Shown: positions 8,899 through 17,105 of the stretch, piece by piece | Layout of the letters: the number at the start of each line of letters is the position of its first letter | Position numbering within the stretch: position 1 is the first letter of the stretch | DNA from: Bradyrhizobium ottawaense | GTDB taxonomy: Bacteria > Pseudomonadota > Alphaproteobacteria > Rhizobiales > Xanthobacteraceae | Reading direction: 5' to 3' | Assembly (NCBI RefSeq): GCF_002278135.3 | Contig: NZ_CP029425.2 | Location: forward strand, 7,540,001 to 7,604,000 | Length of the DNA stretch: 64,000 nucleotides | Notes under the pieces: generated by a model | What the model saw: the letters and a program-made list of their open reading frames with translations, nothing else | Told to the model about the DNA's origin: nothing | Databases searched by the model: none | Program-made: the position numbers and the translations under genes

Positions 8899-9720
8899 GG
8901 TACCGTCAAGTTAACGAATTGGAGCGGCGGAGGGGGTAGACGAGCGGCATGCGGACTGCCAAGGACCCTCTTTATCGCCGCCATCGCTTCCCACCGGAAG
9001 TGATCAGCTATGCCGTTTGGTTGTATTTCCGGTTTCCCTTAAGCTTGCGCATGGTCGAGGAAATGCTGGCGGCGCGTGGCATTGGCGTGACCTATGAAAC
9101 CGTGCGCCAGTGGGGACGGAAATTCGGCAAGCCGTTCTCCGATCGGATCCGCCAGCGCGCTCCCGCCCGCGGTGACAAATGGCATCTGGACGAGGTCGTT
9201 ATCTCGATCGCGGGCGAACAACATTGGCTCTGGCGCGCTGTCGACCAGAATGGTTTCGTTCTCGACGTCTTGATCCAGCGTCGAAGAGACGCGCGCTGCG
9301 CAGCGGCTCATGAAGAAGCTCTTGAAATCCGCCGGCACGCCGCCGCGCGTGATGATCACGGATAAGCTGCGTTCGTACGGCGCTGCGAGGGCGAAGATGG
9401 GCTTACACGTCGAACATCGCCAGCACAAAGCTCTCAACAATCGGGCCGAGAATTCTCATCAGCCGACGCGGCGACGCGAGCGGATCATGACGCGCTTCAA
9501 ATCGTCCCGTCAGGCTCAACGGTTTCTGTCCGTTCACGATCAGGTCGCGAACCTTTTCCACATCCCCTATCCCGGAGCCGCCACCGCCGACTTCCGTCGT
9601 GCTTCGCGCGAGCGAGCCTTTGCGACTTGGCGCGAGATCTCCATGACAAGCGCTATCGCCGACTCTCGACCTCTGAGAATCGCCTCCTTCGGCTCGGCGG
9701 TCGATTAAGTTGACGATGCC
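8899..9720 (+). mobile_element. IS6-family element, copy 2 (frameshifted transposase)
   Basis: The 822-bp copy has ends GGTACCGTCAAGTTAA and GTTGACGATGCC. The transposase is split at about 9288 by a two-base deletion relative to copy 1 (AGAGACGCGCGC instead of AGAGACTCGCGCGC). The N-terminal frame is 8949-9365 and the C-terminal frame resumes at 9310-9708. Flanks do not match, so there is no target duplication. Copy 3 shares the same deletion. Its right end cuts the HlyD-like gene. Confidence 0.85.
8949..9708 (+). pseudogene. IS6-family transposase, frameshifted (copy 2)
   Basis: The product is the same as the 2243-3004 transposase except for the two-base deletion in the region encoding RRRDSRAAQLL, between the first and second catalytic aspartates. 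Neither half is a complete transposase, so it should be inactive in cis. Because copy 3 has the same lesion, this version was duplicated after the mutation. Confidence 0.85.
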
Positions 9721-10496
9721 CTGCGTCGAGCCGGCGGCGGGCGCCGATCTCGGTCTGCTGGGCGATTGCCTGCTCACGCGTCAGGCGGGCCATCTCGACC
9801 GTCGAGACGCTGCCCGATTTGATCAGGGACGAGGCCCGCTCCACAGCGGCCGCCGCCTCTTCCCGTCGCGCGGCCGCGGCCTCGATCGCCGACTGGATTT
9901 CGGCGATGCGCGCCTCGAGCTGAAGGATGCGGCCATCGCGGAACTGGCCCGCCTGGCGGGCGAGGCCCTGTTGCGCGGTCTCGGCGGCTGCCAGCTTAGC
10001 GGCAAGGCTCGGGCGCTCGTTCTCCTGCCGCGACATCTGCCGCCGAAGATCGTCGAGCCGCACGCGATCGCCACGCGCGTTGACGACATGAAGGATCGCG
10101 TCGCCCTCATGGACCACGCTGAGTTGCGTCGAGTCTTGCGGCGGCTTCGCGCTCACGGGTGCCGTCGATCGGCGAGCGCAACGTCGCGATCCTGGCATTG
10201 ACCACGGCCTCGACGCTCGAGGTCTGCAGCACGGCCTTCAGCGGCAACCATCCGAAGACGGCCACGATCGCAAGACCAATGCCGACCTTGAGCAGGCGGC
10301 GAACCCACCGGCCCGAGCCTGCAGGTGCTTCGGGATGGGGAGCACTATCGCTGACGGGCTCGCTCACCGGCTCGTCGTGCGCCGGCTGCAACCGATCCTG
10401 CAAATCGCGCTGCAATCCGCATGCGCCCGCGTCCTTATCCTTGGTGACGGAAACTTTGTCTTCAGGAGAGGGCTTCTGCTGCTGTGCCTGATTCAT
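9721..10496 (-). pseudogene. HlyD-type membrane fusion protein, truncated and frameshifted
   Basis: The start at 10496 gives a polar cytoplasmic N-terminus, then one membrane anchor (LLKVGIGLAIVAVFGWLPLKAVL). The periplasmic part opens with NARIATLRSPIDGT, the HlyD lipoyl half-motif. A frameshift near 10155 moves the frame to DSTQLSVVHEGDAILHVVN and a long Ala/Glu/Arg-rich coiled coil. The C-terminal beta domain is missing because IS6 copy 2 begins at 9720. Such proteins link inner-membrane exporters or glycan synthases to the outer membrane. It is divergent to a PilZ gene, suggesting an old c-di-GMP-regulated polysaccharide export locus. Confidence 0.7.
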
Positions 10497-10630
10497 TGAC
10501 CGGCCCCTGAATTGTCAGTGCGGGCGGGGTTCAGAAACCGTAATCCTGAACGGCCAATGTGCTTTTGGGGTGCCCCTTCGACATGGGAGCACCGTCCCAC
10601 CGAACGGGGCCGTTATACGCTGGCCCATTG

Positions 10631-11083
10631 ATGGCCACTGATACTATCTCGCTTGGATTTCTGAGGCCCAACCCTATGGTTCTGTACAATTGCGTCGTGC
10701 TCGCGATCGTGCGCTTCATCTGCATCGAGCAGCCGCGGCGCCGCAAGGCCGAGCGTTTCGAACGCGACGAGCCGATCCTAGTTCACGAAGGCGCCGAGCC
10801 GCGGCTGGTGCGGATGGCCGACATCTCGATTTCGGGCGCGCGCTTCATCGATCCCGCCCCGCCGCCAATCGGCGCCTCGATCAAGTGCAATGTCTATGGC
10901 CAGAACGTGAGCGCGACCGTTGTCCGCCGCACTCGCGACGGCTTCGGCGTCCGTTTCGAGGACGCGGTTGCGACGCGGATCAATGTCGTCCGCGCATTCT
11001 ATGCCGGCGAATATGTCCGCGCCTTCCGCAGCGTGCGCGCGGCGCCGGTCGGCAAGGCGTTGCTGATGCGGCTGTTCGGCTAG
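10631..11083 (+). CDS. PilZ-domain protein (c-di-GMP receptor candidate)
   Basis: The roughly 150-residue product has a short hydrophobic N-terminal segment (VLYNCVVLAIVRFICI). It is followed by a PilZ domain with an RRRKAERFER start (the RxxxR c-di-GMP contact) and DISISGARF (the D/NxSxxG motif), so both ligand-binding motifs are present. PilZ proteins bind cyclic di-GMP and often control polysaccharide synthases. I chose the ATG at 10631; an upstream in-frame start at 10559 and a downstream one at 10676 are alternatives. The stop codon lies exactly at the IS630 insertion point: the TA target plus the first G of the element forms TAG, and the original sequence would also have read TAG. Confidence 0.75.
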   Translation: MATDTISLGFLRPNPMVLYNCVVLAIVRFICIEQPRRRKAERFERDEPILVHEGAEPRLVRMADISISGARFIDPAPPPIGASIKCNVYGQNVSATVVRRTRDGFGVRFEDAVATRINVVRAFYAGEYVRAFRSVRAAPVGKALLMRLFG

Positions 11084-12200
11084 TCCCCGGAATCAGAGCT
11101 GAGTGATACGGCGGCCTTTGAAACGGCGTTGACGGACCTTTTTCTTGGTCCAGACGAAGGGCTCGGCTCTGTCGTTGTATGCGTTGACGTAGGCATCGAT
11201 GTGTTCCTGAAGCTGCTTGAGGCTCGTGAAGGAGGTGCCGCTGAGCGACTGCCCCTGCAAGATGGAAAACCATACTTCGACCTGATTGAGCCATGACGCA
11301 CTTGTCGGCGTGAAATGAAATTGCACGTTGGGGTGGGCCTTGAGCCAGTCCTCGTTCTTTTTATGGGTGTTGAGGTTGTCGAGGATGACGTGAAGCTTGC
11401 GGTTCGGAAAAGTCGCGGTGACGCTGTTCATGAAATCGAGAAACTCGACGCGGCGCCGGCGTTTTGAATGGGTCGCGATGATCTTTCCGGTGGCGACTTC
11501 GAGCGCCGCAAACAATGTTGTGGTGCCATGCCGCTTGTAATCGTGGCTTTGGCCGGTTAAGGCGCGGCCATTGGGCAACTTCAGATAACCCTGCGCTCGC
11601 TCCAAAGCCTGGATCGAGGGCTTCTCGTCCACGCACAGCACAATGGCCTTCGCCGGCGGCGCGACATAGAGGCCGACAACATCGGCGGCTTTGGCCGTAA
11701 AGTTCGGGTCGTTGCTCTCGCACCAGGACTTGCGAGCCACCAGGTCAATCTTGTGGCTGCGCAGGAACCGCCAGACATATTGGACATCGACATCGCCCAG
11801 CGCCTCGGCCAGCAGGGGGCCGGTCCAGCGCGCAAACCCTTGCGGTGGCGGCTTATCCAGCAGCTTCAGAATCCGCTTGTCGGTCGTCTTCGTATAGATC
11901 GGCTGCTTGCCAGGCCGCGGCTTGTCTTGCAGCCCTTCAAGGCCATGGTCGGCATAGCGATGCCGCCAAAGGCTGACAATCCGCGGCTGGACCCCAACTT
12001 CCTTGGCGATCGACCGGGTGCTGCGCCCATCCGCCGCCAACAGAACTATCCGCGCCCGCTTCAAATCGCGCTGCAACGTCACCGGTGAGCGACAGCACGC
12101 CTCAAGCACCTTGCGATCTTTCCTCGAAAGGTGGACTTCTCTTGCTTCGGGTATCATCCCGACCTTGAATCACGACTCACGTTCCAAGAAAAGTGGGTAC
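11083..12200 (-). mobile_element. IS630-family element
   Basis: The element is about 1.1 kb and flanked by TA on both sides (11081-11082 and 12201-12202), the IS630 target duplication. Imperfect inverted ends begin TAGTCCCC and, from the right end on the other strand, TAGTACCC. It contains one intact transposase gene. It sits directly behind the PilZ gene without damaging it. Confidence 0.8.
11093..12157 (-). CDS. IS630-family transposase
   Basis: The 354-residue protein has an N-terminal helix-turn-helix (RSTRSIAKEVGVQPRIVSLW) and a DDE catalytic domain. The first Asp is in VLCVDEKPSIQALER, the second in LHVILDNLNTHK, and the Glu in SWLNQVEVWFSILQ, the classical IS630/Tc1 spacing. It appears intact. 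A short piece of a related transposase (RARIVLLAADG) occurs at 13213-13315. Confidence 0.9.
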   Translation of the reverse strand: MIPEAREVHLSRKDRKVLEACCRSPVTLQRDLKRARIVLLAADGRSTRSIAKEVGVQPRIVSLWRHRYADHGLEGLQDKPRPGKQPIYTKTTDKRILKLLDKPPPQGFARWTGPLLAEALGDVDVQYVWRFLRSHKIDLVARKSWCESNDPNFTAKAADVVGLYVAPPAKAIVLCVDEKPSIQALERAQGYLKLPNGRALTGQSHDYKRHGTTTLFAALEVATGKIIATHSKRRRRVEFLDFMNSVTATFPNRKLHVILDNLNTHKKNEDWLKAHPNVQFHFTPTSASWLNQVEVWFSILQGQSLSGTSFTSLKQLQEHIDAYVNAYNDRAEPFVWTKKKVRQRRFKGRRITQL

Positions 12201-12369
12201 TAGAGCGGTATGAATGAGGTGGGCCTGGAGCAGTCCCATCCGTCGTCATTCGCAATTGCGCAGCTTAGTGCCGGTCGTGCTGACAGTACTCGCCTTGCTC
12301 GTGTGACCGCCCGAAACCACGGTGGGCGCGATGACGGTCCGAGAGTTGGTGACCATACTGCAAGCGCTT

Positions 12370-12497
12370 CCCGACCAAAACGCCCCTTCGAAAGCACCTT
12401 CGCTACCGTGCGCCACCGCACCATCCGATCCAAGGGTTGCCTGTCGAACATGACTGCGCTTGCGATGGTCTTCAAACTGATCGATTATTCCCGCTGA
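12370..12497 (+). pseudogene. IS256-family transposase C-terminal fragment
   Basis: The frame contains FATVRHRTIRSKGCLS followed by MTALAMVFKLI, closely matching the C-terminal block of the intact IS256-family transposase at 60836-62143 (FATVRHRTVRTKGSLS, AKLMVFKL). Only about 40 codons remain. The preceding 150 bases read as unrelated scrap. Confidence 0.7.
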
Positions 12498-12694
12498 AAG
12501 CCGCCGCTGCTCCCTAGCTCCCCGACGAACCGTCGATGCTTCTCCAACCATTCAGGTGAACGAGCTGCGATAGCTTGAACGCACACTTGAACGCATTCAT
12601 CACAAATAGCAGCTGCTCCGTCAGGAGCGGTGACGATCGCAAGAACATGCTGCGCCTCCATTCTACAGAAAGAACAGATTACGTCCGAGGTCAT
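12485..12694 (-). CDS. small ClpX-type C4 zinc-finger protein
   Basis: The 69-residue product has two CxxC pairs (CSFC near residue 8 and CDEC near residue 31), spaced as in the zinc-binding domain at the N-terminus of ClpX, but no AAA domain. Free-standing zf-C4_ClpX proteins are common in rhizobia; their role is unknown, with adaptor or dimerisation functions possible. It overlaps the end of the IS256 fragment on the other strand by 13 bases. The gene looks intact. Confidence 0.6.
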   Translation of the reverse strand: MTSDVICSFCRMEAQHVLAIVTAPDGAAAICDECVQVCVQAIAARSPEWLEKHRRFVGELGSSGGFQRE

Positions 12695-13212
12695 AGTCGC
12701 TTCTCATTCCTGTGATGGGGACACTGAATAGTACTACCTGCAGGACCGAGTCGCGAGCTATCGCCGAATTTTGGTGACCGCCGGGGCCGGTCAGGCGGCG
12801 GCGGTTGTGGGCTGACGGTCGGTCGGCTTGGCGATGACCTCGATCCCGTCTTGAATGTCATGAGGGAGTCTCAATATAGACTATATCTACTCCCGATCTG
12901 TCAAGACACTCCGCCTTACACACGGCTTCTCTTGCTCAACCTTGAACCGGAAAATACTTCCGGCTAAACCCCGTTCGATGACATCTAATCGTGTAGGCAC
13001 AGATCTCACTCCGTTGAGAGCGACAGTATATCCCTGTTCCTGTAACAGTACGGCCGACCATTTTTGGTAGGTCCATCGGGCGCGTTTGCGTCATCACCGG
13101 GGTTATTGAGCGTCAGACCGACTTTCTAAAACAGAATTGTCAATCCTTTCCGGCGTGCAACACCAAGAACTGGTTATGGCCATCGAGACGGCGCCAGCTT
13201 TTCTGCGCGCCC
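12695..13212. other. gene-poor interval with a transposase tail
   Basis: No convincing gene is seen in this 518-base stretch. On the minus strand at about 12788-12862 a short frame reads IQDGIEVIAKPTDRQPT and then stops, resembling the last residues of an IS256-type transposase (compare FENGIEVIQVPENH at the end of the 60836 gene). The remainder is AT-richer and unassigned. Confidence 0.35.
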
Positions 13213-13315
13213 TTGGCTGAGACTTTCTTGTTCGAAGCCGCTCTCCGTTTCAGTCAGCTTCCGGAGCGTGAAAAGCGGGCCCGGATAGTTCTGTTGGCAG
13301 CGGATGGGGAGGGTC
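13213..13315 (+). pseudogene. IS630-type transposase scrap
   Basis: A short frame contains EREKRARIVLLAADG, the same block as residues near 34-48 of the IS630 transposase at 11093-12157. It then runs into nonribosomal peptide synthetase sequence on the other strand. It is only about 30 codons long. Confidence 0.5.
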
Positions 13316-13756
13316 GTCCTGCCCCGACAGACGCGACAGCACCGCCGCCCAGCCCGCCAGCACCGTCAGGAACAACGTCGTGCCATGCTGCCGGCTCAGC
13401 CGCTTCAAGTCCCGCGTCAGATCCGCATCGATGACAACAGGAACACTGGCCCCCGGCAAACGACTGCTGGGCCGGCCGCGCACGGTCCGTCGGCAAGACA
13501 AGACGGGCCGTGCCTGACAGGGCGTTGCGCCAATACTTCGCCTGCTTCTGCAGCCGTTCCCCGACAGCCACTGCCGTTGCCAGGCGGCATAATCCGGATA
13601 CTGGATCGCCAACGGCGGCAAAGGATCGTCCTGTCCAGCCTCGAACGCCCGGTAAAGCCGACTGAGTTCATGCACCAGCACGCCCAATCGACCGCCGTCC
13701 GAGACGATGTGATGCTGGGTCAGCAGGAAGACGTGTTCCTCATCCGACATCCGCAC
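13254..13756 (-). pseudogene. nonribosomal peptide synthetase condensation-domain fragment
   Basis: Minus-strand frames give FLLTQHHIVSDGGRLGVLVHEL, containing the condensation-domain HHxxxDG active-site motif. They continue with YPDYAAWQRQWLSG, then in a second frame QAKYWRNALSGT, then in the first frame LKRLSRQHGTTLFLTVLAGWAAVL. At least two frameshifts are present and both domain ends are missing. A start-of-domain fragment lies 1.7 kb away at 15475-15615 on the other strand and may come from the same synthetase. No adenylation or carrier domain is seen. Confidence 0.7.
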
Positions 13757-14425
13757 TAGCCCGTCCTATTCGTGAGAGTGCGGCATTTGGGCCCGATTGA
13801 TGCGGCCGCACATCTTGTCTGACGAGGCGCACAGGATTGCCTTCGGCTTTTCACCGCCTGACGACCCGTACTTTGCAACGCGCTTGAGGGATAGGTTGGG
13901 CGAACGGGGGGCGGACGCCCCGCCGGTCAAGGACTGAGCGGCAGCAGCGCGCCGGGCAAGCCGCGGATCAGGTCGGCTTCGGGACATGCCGCGGCGAACG
14001 CAAGGCGAATGCGGTTCGTGGTCTCGACCACACGGGCAGCGAGTTTCAAGAGACGAAGACGCAGCGTCGCGAACTCGGCAGCAGCCAATTCCCGGGCTTT
14101 GGGAATGGCGTCGCGCACGGTCAGCATCAGCCAATAAGCGGCCGTATGGAGCACGAGACGGACCTGGTTGGCGAGCGCCGAACGGCAGCTGGTGCGGTCG
14201 GAGGCGAGCTGTGTCTTATGCAGCTTGATCAGATTCTCGGCTTGGCCGCGCGCGCAATACAGGCTGTCGTAGATCCACTCGGCCGAGCCGACATCGAGGC
14301 TGGTGACGACGAAACGGATGTCGAGGCCGAGCATCGTCGCCTCAATACGGGCGACGGTGCGGCGTTCGCGATCCCAGGACTTTGCCTTATGGCGGGTCTC
14401 GGTATAGCCACGCAGAACCGGCAGG
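13757..14425 (-). pseudogene. IS1380-family transposase C-terminal part with right end
   Basis: The minus-strand frame from 14425 down to 13927 reads RHKAKSWDRERRTVARIEAT, DIRFVVTSLD, YCARGQAENLIKLHK (the catalytic Glu block) and VRLVLHTAAYWLM, the second half of an IS1380 DDE transposase. The end of the element, with TCCTATTCGTGAGAGTGCG, is at about 13762-13785. The N-terminal half was removed where IS6 copy 3 starts at 14426. The same right-end sequence occurs again at 22256-22552. Confidence 0.8.
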
Positions 14426-15247
14426 GGTACCGTCAAGTTAACGAATTGGAGCGGCGGAGGGGGTAGACGAGCGGCATGCGGACTGCCAAGGACCCTCTTT
14501 ATCGCCGCCATCGCTTCCCACCGGAAGTGATCAGCTATGCCGTTTGGTTGTATTTCCGGTTTCCCTTAAGCTTGCGCATGGTCGAGGAAATGCTGGCGGC
14601 GCGTGGCATTGGCGTGACCTATGAAACCGTGCGCCAGTGGGGACGGAAATTCGGCAAGCCGTTCTCCGATCGGATCCGCCAGCGCGCTCCCGCCCGCGGT
14701 GACAAATGGCATCTGGACGAGGTCGTTATCTCGATCGCGGGCGAACAACATTGGCTCTGGCGCGCTGTCGACCAGAATGGTTTCGTTCTCGACGTCTTGA
14801 TCCAGCGTCGAAGAGACGCGCGCTGCGCAGCGGCTCATGAAGAAGCTCTTGAAATCCGCCGGCACGCCGCCGCGCGTTATGATCACGGATAAGCTGCGTT
14901 CGTACGGCGCTGCGAGGGCGAAGATGGGCTTACACGTCGAACATCGCCAGCACAAAGCTCTCAACAATCGGGCCGAGAATTCTCATCAGCCGACGCGGCG
15001 ACGCGAGCGGATCATGACGCGCTTCAAATCGTCCCGTCAGGCTCAACGGTTTCTGTCCGTTCACGATCAGGTCGCGAACCTTTTCCACATCCCCTATCCC
15101 GGAGCCGCCACCGCCGACTTCCGTCGTGCTTCGCGCGAGCGAGCCTTTGCGACTTGGCGCGAGATCTCCATGACAAGCGCTATCGCCGACTCTCGACCTC
15201 TGAGAATCGCCTCCTTCGGCTCGGCGGTCGATTAAGTTGACGATGCC
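14426..15247 (+). mobile_element. IS6-family element, copy 3 (frameshifted transposase)
   Basis: This copy is nearly identical to copy 2, including the two-base deletion in the transposase; the one base difference I noticed changes D to Y in an out-of-frame reading near 14878. The ends are GGTACCGTCAAGTTAA and GTTGACGATGCC. The flanks CCGGCAGG and GTGCCAGG do not form a target duplication. It interrupts an IS1380 element on its left. Confidence 0.85.
14476..15235 (+). pseudogene. IS6-family transposase, frameshifted (copy 3)
   Basis: The N-terminal frame is 14476-14892 and the C-terminal frame 14837-15235, with the same lesion as copy 2. It is probably inactive in cis. Confidence 0.85.
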
Positions 15248-15474
15248 GTGCCAGGACACACCGTGATCAAACAGACGTCAAGCGCCAATTAAAGCGCCGC
15301 AGAGCTGCGCTTACGATCAGCGTCGAACCGATGAGTTTGAATCACCAATGTCATCTGGTGGCGCCTGCATCGGCGCGATCGATGACCCAGGCCACCATGT
15401 AGCCCTTGGCCTGCTCAGCCTCCACGTGCATCGGCGATCTGTTCTTCTTGCCCGGCGGAATCCTGAATATCCGA

Positions 15475-15615
15475 GTGCTCGAGCATGGCCTTGCCCATGT
15501 CATGGATAGGCACGAAGGCCTCAGACTCCGCGTTGCCCGAACCGACGATGGTCTACGTCTGACAATCGGACCTTCCGTGGCCGAACGCCTCGTGGAGGAG
15601 ATCGATCTTGTCGGA
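15475..15615 (+). pseudogene. condensation-domain N-terminal scrap (NRPS)
   Basis: The frame reads LEHGLAHVMDRHEGLRLRVA and then DDGLRLTIGP. RHExLR is the C2-type motif near the start of NRPS condensation domains. It is followed at about 15616 by integrase-like sequence, so only about 45 codons survive. It may be the missing front of the fragment at 13254-13756, now on the opposite strand. The 15248-15470 stretch before it holds nothing I can identify. Confidence 0.4.
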
Positions 15616-15725
15616 ATGACCGGCCTAGAATGCCGGCCTTACCGCAAGAACGACCAGGCGTTTGTCGAACAGAAGAACGGAGCCGTGGTCCGAGAGATGG
15701 TCGGTTACATTCACGCGCGTATGGT
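15616..15725 (+). pseudogene. integrase-catalytic-core transposase scrap
   Basis: The short frame CRPYRKNDQAFVEQKNGAVV matches the catalytic glutamate region of rve-type transposases (DQxxVEQKNGxxVR). Nothing else of the gene is found. From 15730 to 16037 I see no gene. Confidence 0.45.
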
Positions 15726-16037
15726 AGTTTTCAATGCGCCGTTTTCTTACAACCTTACGACCTTAGATTTGAAGATCGCTCTCGCGAGTTTTGGTCTGCA
15801 TCTCTTTGAGCCGTGTCAACTCCGTTTCGCAAGGCTGGGCTGTCTCGGTCAGCTCAGCGCTTCCATGCTTGACAGCCCGTACGTCTTAAGGGCCCCTCCA
15901 GCTTTGCTCCGATAAAGCGACGCGAGCGCCAAAGCGGGACCCAATCGCCTCTTTCAATTGGCATTGCCGGAATGCCGGCTATCCTGTAAACGGGCCGCGC
16001 ACCGTTGCCGGCCGTCTTTGAGCGGTCGCCCGCAGCG

Positions 16038-16113
16038 GGGCCTGTAGCTCAATGGTTAGAGCCGGCCGCTCATAACGGTCTGGTTGCAGGTTCGAGTCCT
16101 GCCGGGCCCACCA
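16038..16113 (+). tRNA. tRNA-Ile2 (anticodon CAT, expected lysidine-modified)
   Basis: The 76-base sequence folds as a full cloverleaf. The acceptor is GGGCCTG with CGGGCCC, the D arm is GCTC/GAGC, the anticodon stem GGCCG/CGGTC has loop CTCATAA, the T arm is CAGG TTCGAGT CCTG, and the CCA is encoded. A CAT anticodon with this acceptor and D-arm type resembles the alphaproteobacterial Ile2 tRNA rather than initiator or elongator Met. It stands alone, just upstream of the qat region; tRNA genes are common integration sites. Confidence 0.9.
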
Positions 16114-16145
16114 GTGAGTTCAAATTGTGCTGTGAGGCCACTTTT

Positions 16146-16205
16146 AGAACGACTCGATTTGGGCCTTTAGAGCGACTCGATTTCGTTTTAAGAACGACTC
16201 GATTT
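16146..16205. repeat. three direct repeats with 22-23 bp period (IS21-like end)
   Basis: AGAACGACTCGATTT occurs at 16146-16160 and 16191-16205, with AGAGCGACTCGATTT between at 16169-16183. A weaker fourth version lies near 16316-16330. The 22-23 bp spacing is the same as the multiple terminal repeats of the complete IS21-family element at 36470-38812, so this is probably a solitary IS21-type end. No istA or istB sequence is next to it. Confidence 0.6.
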
Positions 16206-16340
16206 CACATCCTTCTGACGGTGTTGACGAATTTGGCTCCGTTCTTCTCGCCGATCCTTGAGCGCAGAAAAACCGAGGGGGGTCCTTCCGCGCCCGTGTC
16301 GGTCCGCGGACTACGGAAGAGTGACTCGATTAGCGGCGAC

Positions 16341-17105
16341 CTACGGCTTTGATGTTGACCGGTCATTCTCTGGAGCAAACTGCGTCGTCAGTCGCTTGAG
16401 GTTCGACATCAACTGGTCACGGACCTCGTCCTGGCCCATGCTCCACAGTTCAGCGAGCATCGGTTCGGTTTTCGCCACGTCCCAAGGAAAGAGCGAGCGC
16501 CCCTCTGCCTGCGCGAAAGGCCCATCTGACTCGGTCAACATTCGTTCGCGCGGCATTAGTGCAGCCAACCCGCGACCTCGTTCGCCGTTGAGCATGGCCG
16601 GACCGACGCTGAACCAGCAACCTTGGTCAATCGCCCGCTGCAGTTCGCGGCGCGATCCCGAAAACCAATGGAGCACGGAGATGCCGGAATCGGGCCGCGA
16701 GGCCAGTGCATCGAGGACGGGGCCTGCTGCGCGGCGGCTATGTACCGTCATGATGCGACCGCCGGCCGATCCGCACATTCGCAGGATATTGTCGAACACC
16801 CGACACTGCGTGTCCCACGTTGCCTTCAGTTCAGGGCCGCCGTCGAGGCCGATCTCGCCGACGTATCTTGTTCGCGGCAACAAATCTTCAAACAGCGCGA
16901 GTTCGCTCCGGCGTTCGTGAGCAAGCTGCGGATGCAGACCGAGCGCGGTGCGAATACGGGAGGCTCCCTCGGCGAGTGCGGCTGTCCCGGTCCAAGCCGA
17001 CGGCGTAGTCGTCACGGACAGAACGAACAGATTGCGCTCGACGCACTCCTTCGTCGTCGCTTGAGGATCCGGATAGAGGTCGAGATGCGCATGTAGATCG
17101 ATCAC
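16341..17105 (-). CDS. qatD: QatD: TatD-family metal-dependent hydrolase of the Qat anti-phage system
   Basis: The 254-residue TatD-like nuclease keeps the metal ligands of the family: HAHLD at residues 4-8, GEIGLD in the middle, VHSRR near 160 and ESDGPF near the C-terminus. In the four-gene Qat defence system this is the last gene. Its start overlaps the qatC stop by four bases (ATGA), so the genes are translationally coupled. The protein looks intact. On its own it could be taken for a housekeeping TatD, but the qatABC neighbours make the defence role much more likely. Confidence 0.8.
   Translation of the reverse strand: MIDLHAHLDLYPDPQATTKECVERNLFVLSVTTTPSAWTGTAALAEGASRIRTALGLHPQLAHERRSELALFEDLLPRTRYVGEIGLDGGPELKATWDTQCRVFDNILRMCGSAGGRIMTVHSRRAAGPVLDALASRPDSGISVLHWFSGSRRELQRAIDQGCWFSVGPAMLNGERGRGLAALMPRERMLTESDGPFAQAEGRSLFPWDVAKTEPMLAELWSMGQDEVRDQLMSNLKRLTTQFAPENDRSTSKP

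Noticed and set aside
16146..16330. CRISPR array
   Set aside because: The units are only 15 bases with 7-8 base gaps and vary in sequence; the period matches IS21 end repeats instead.
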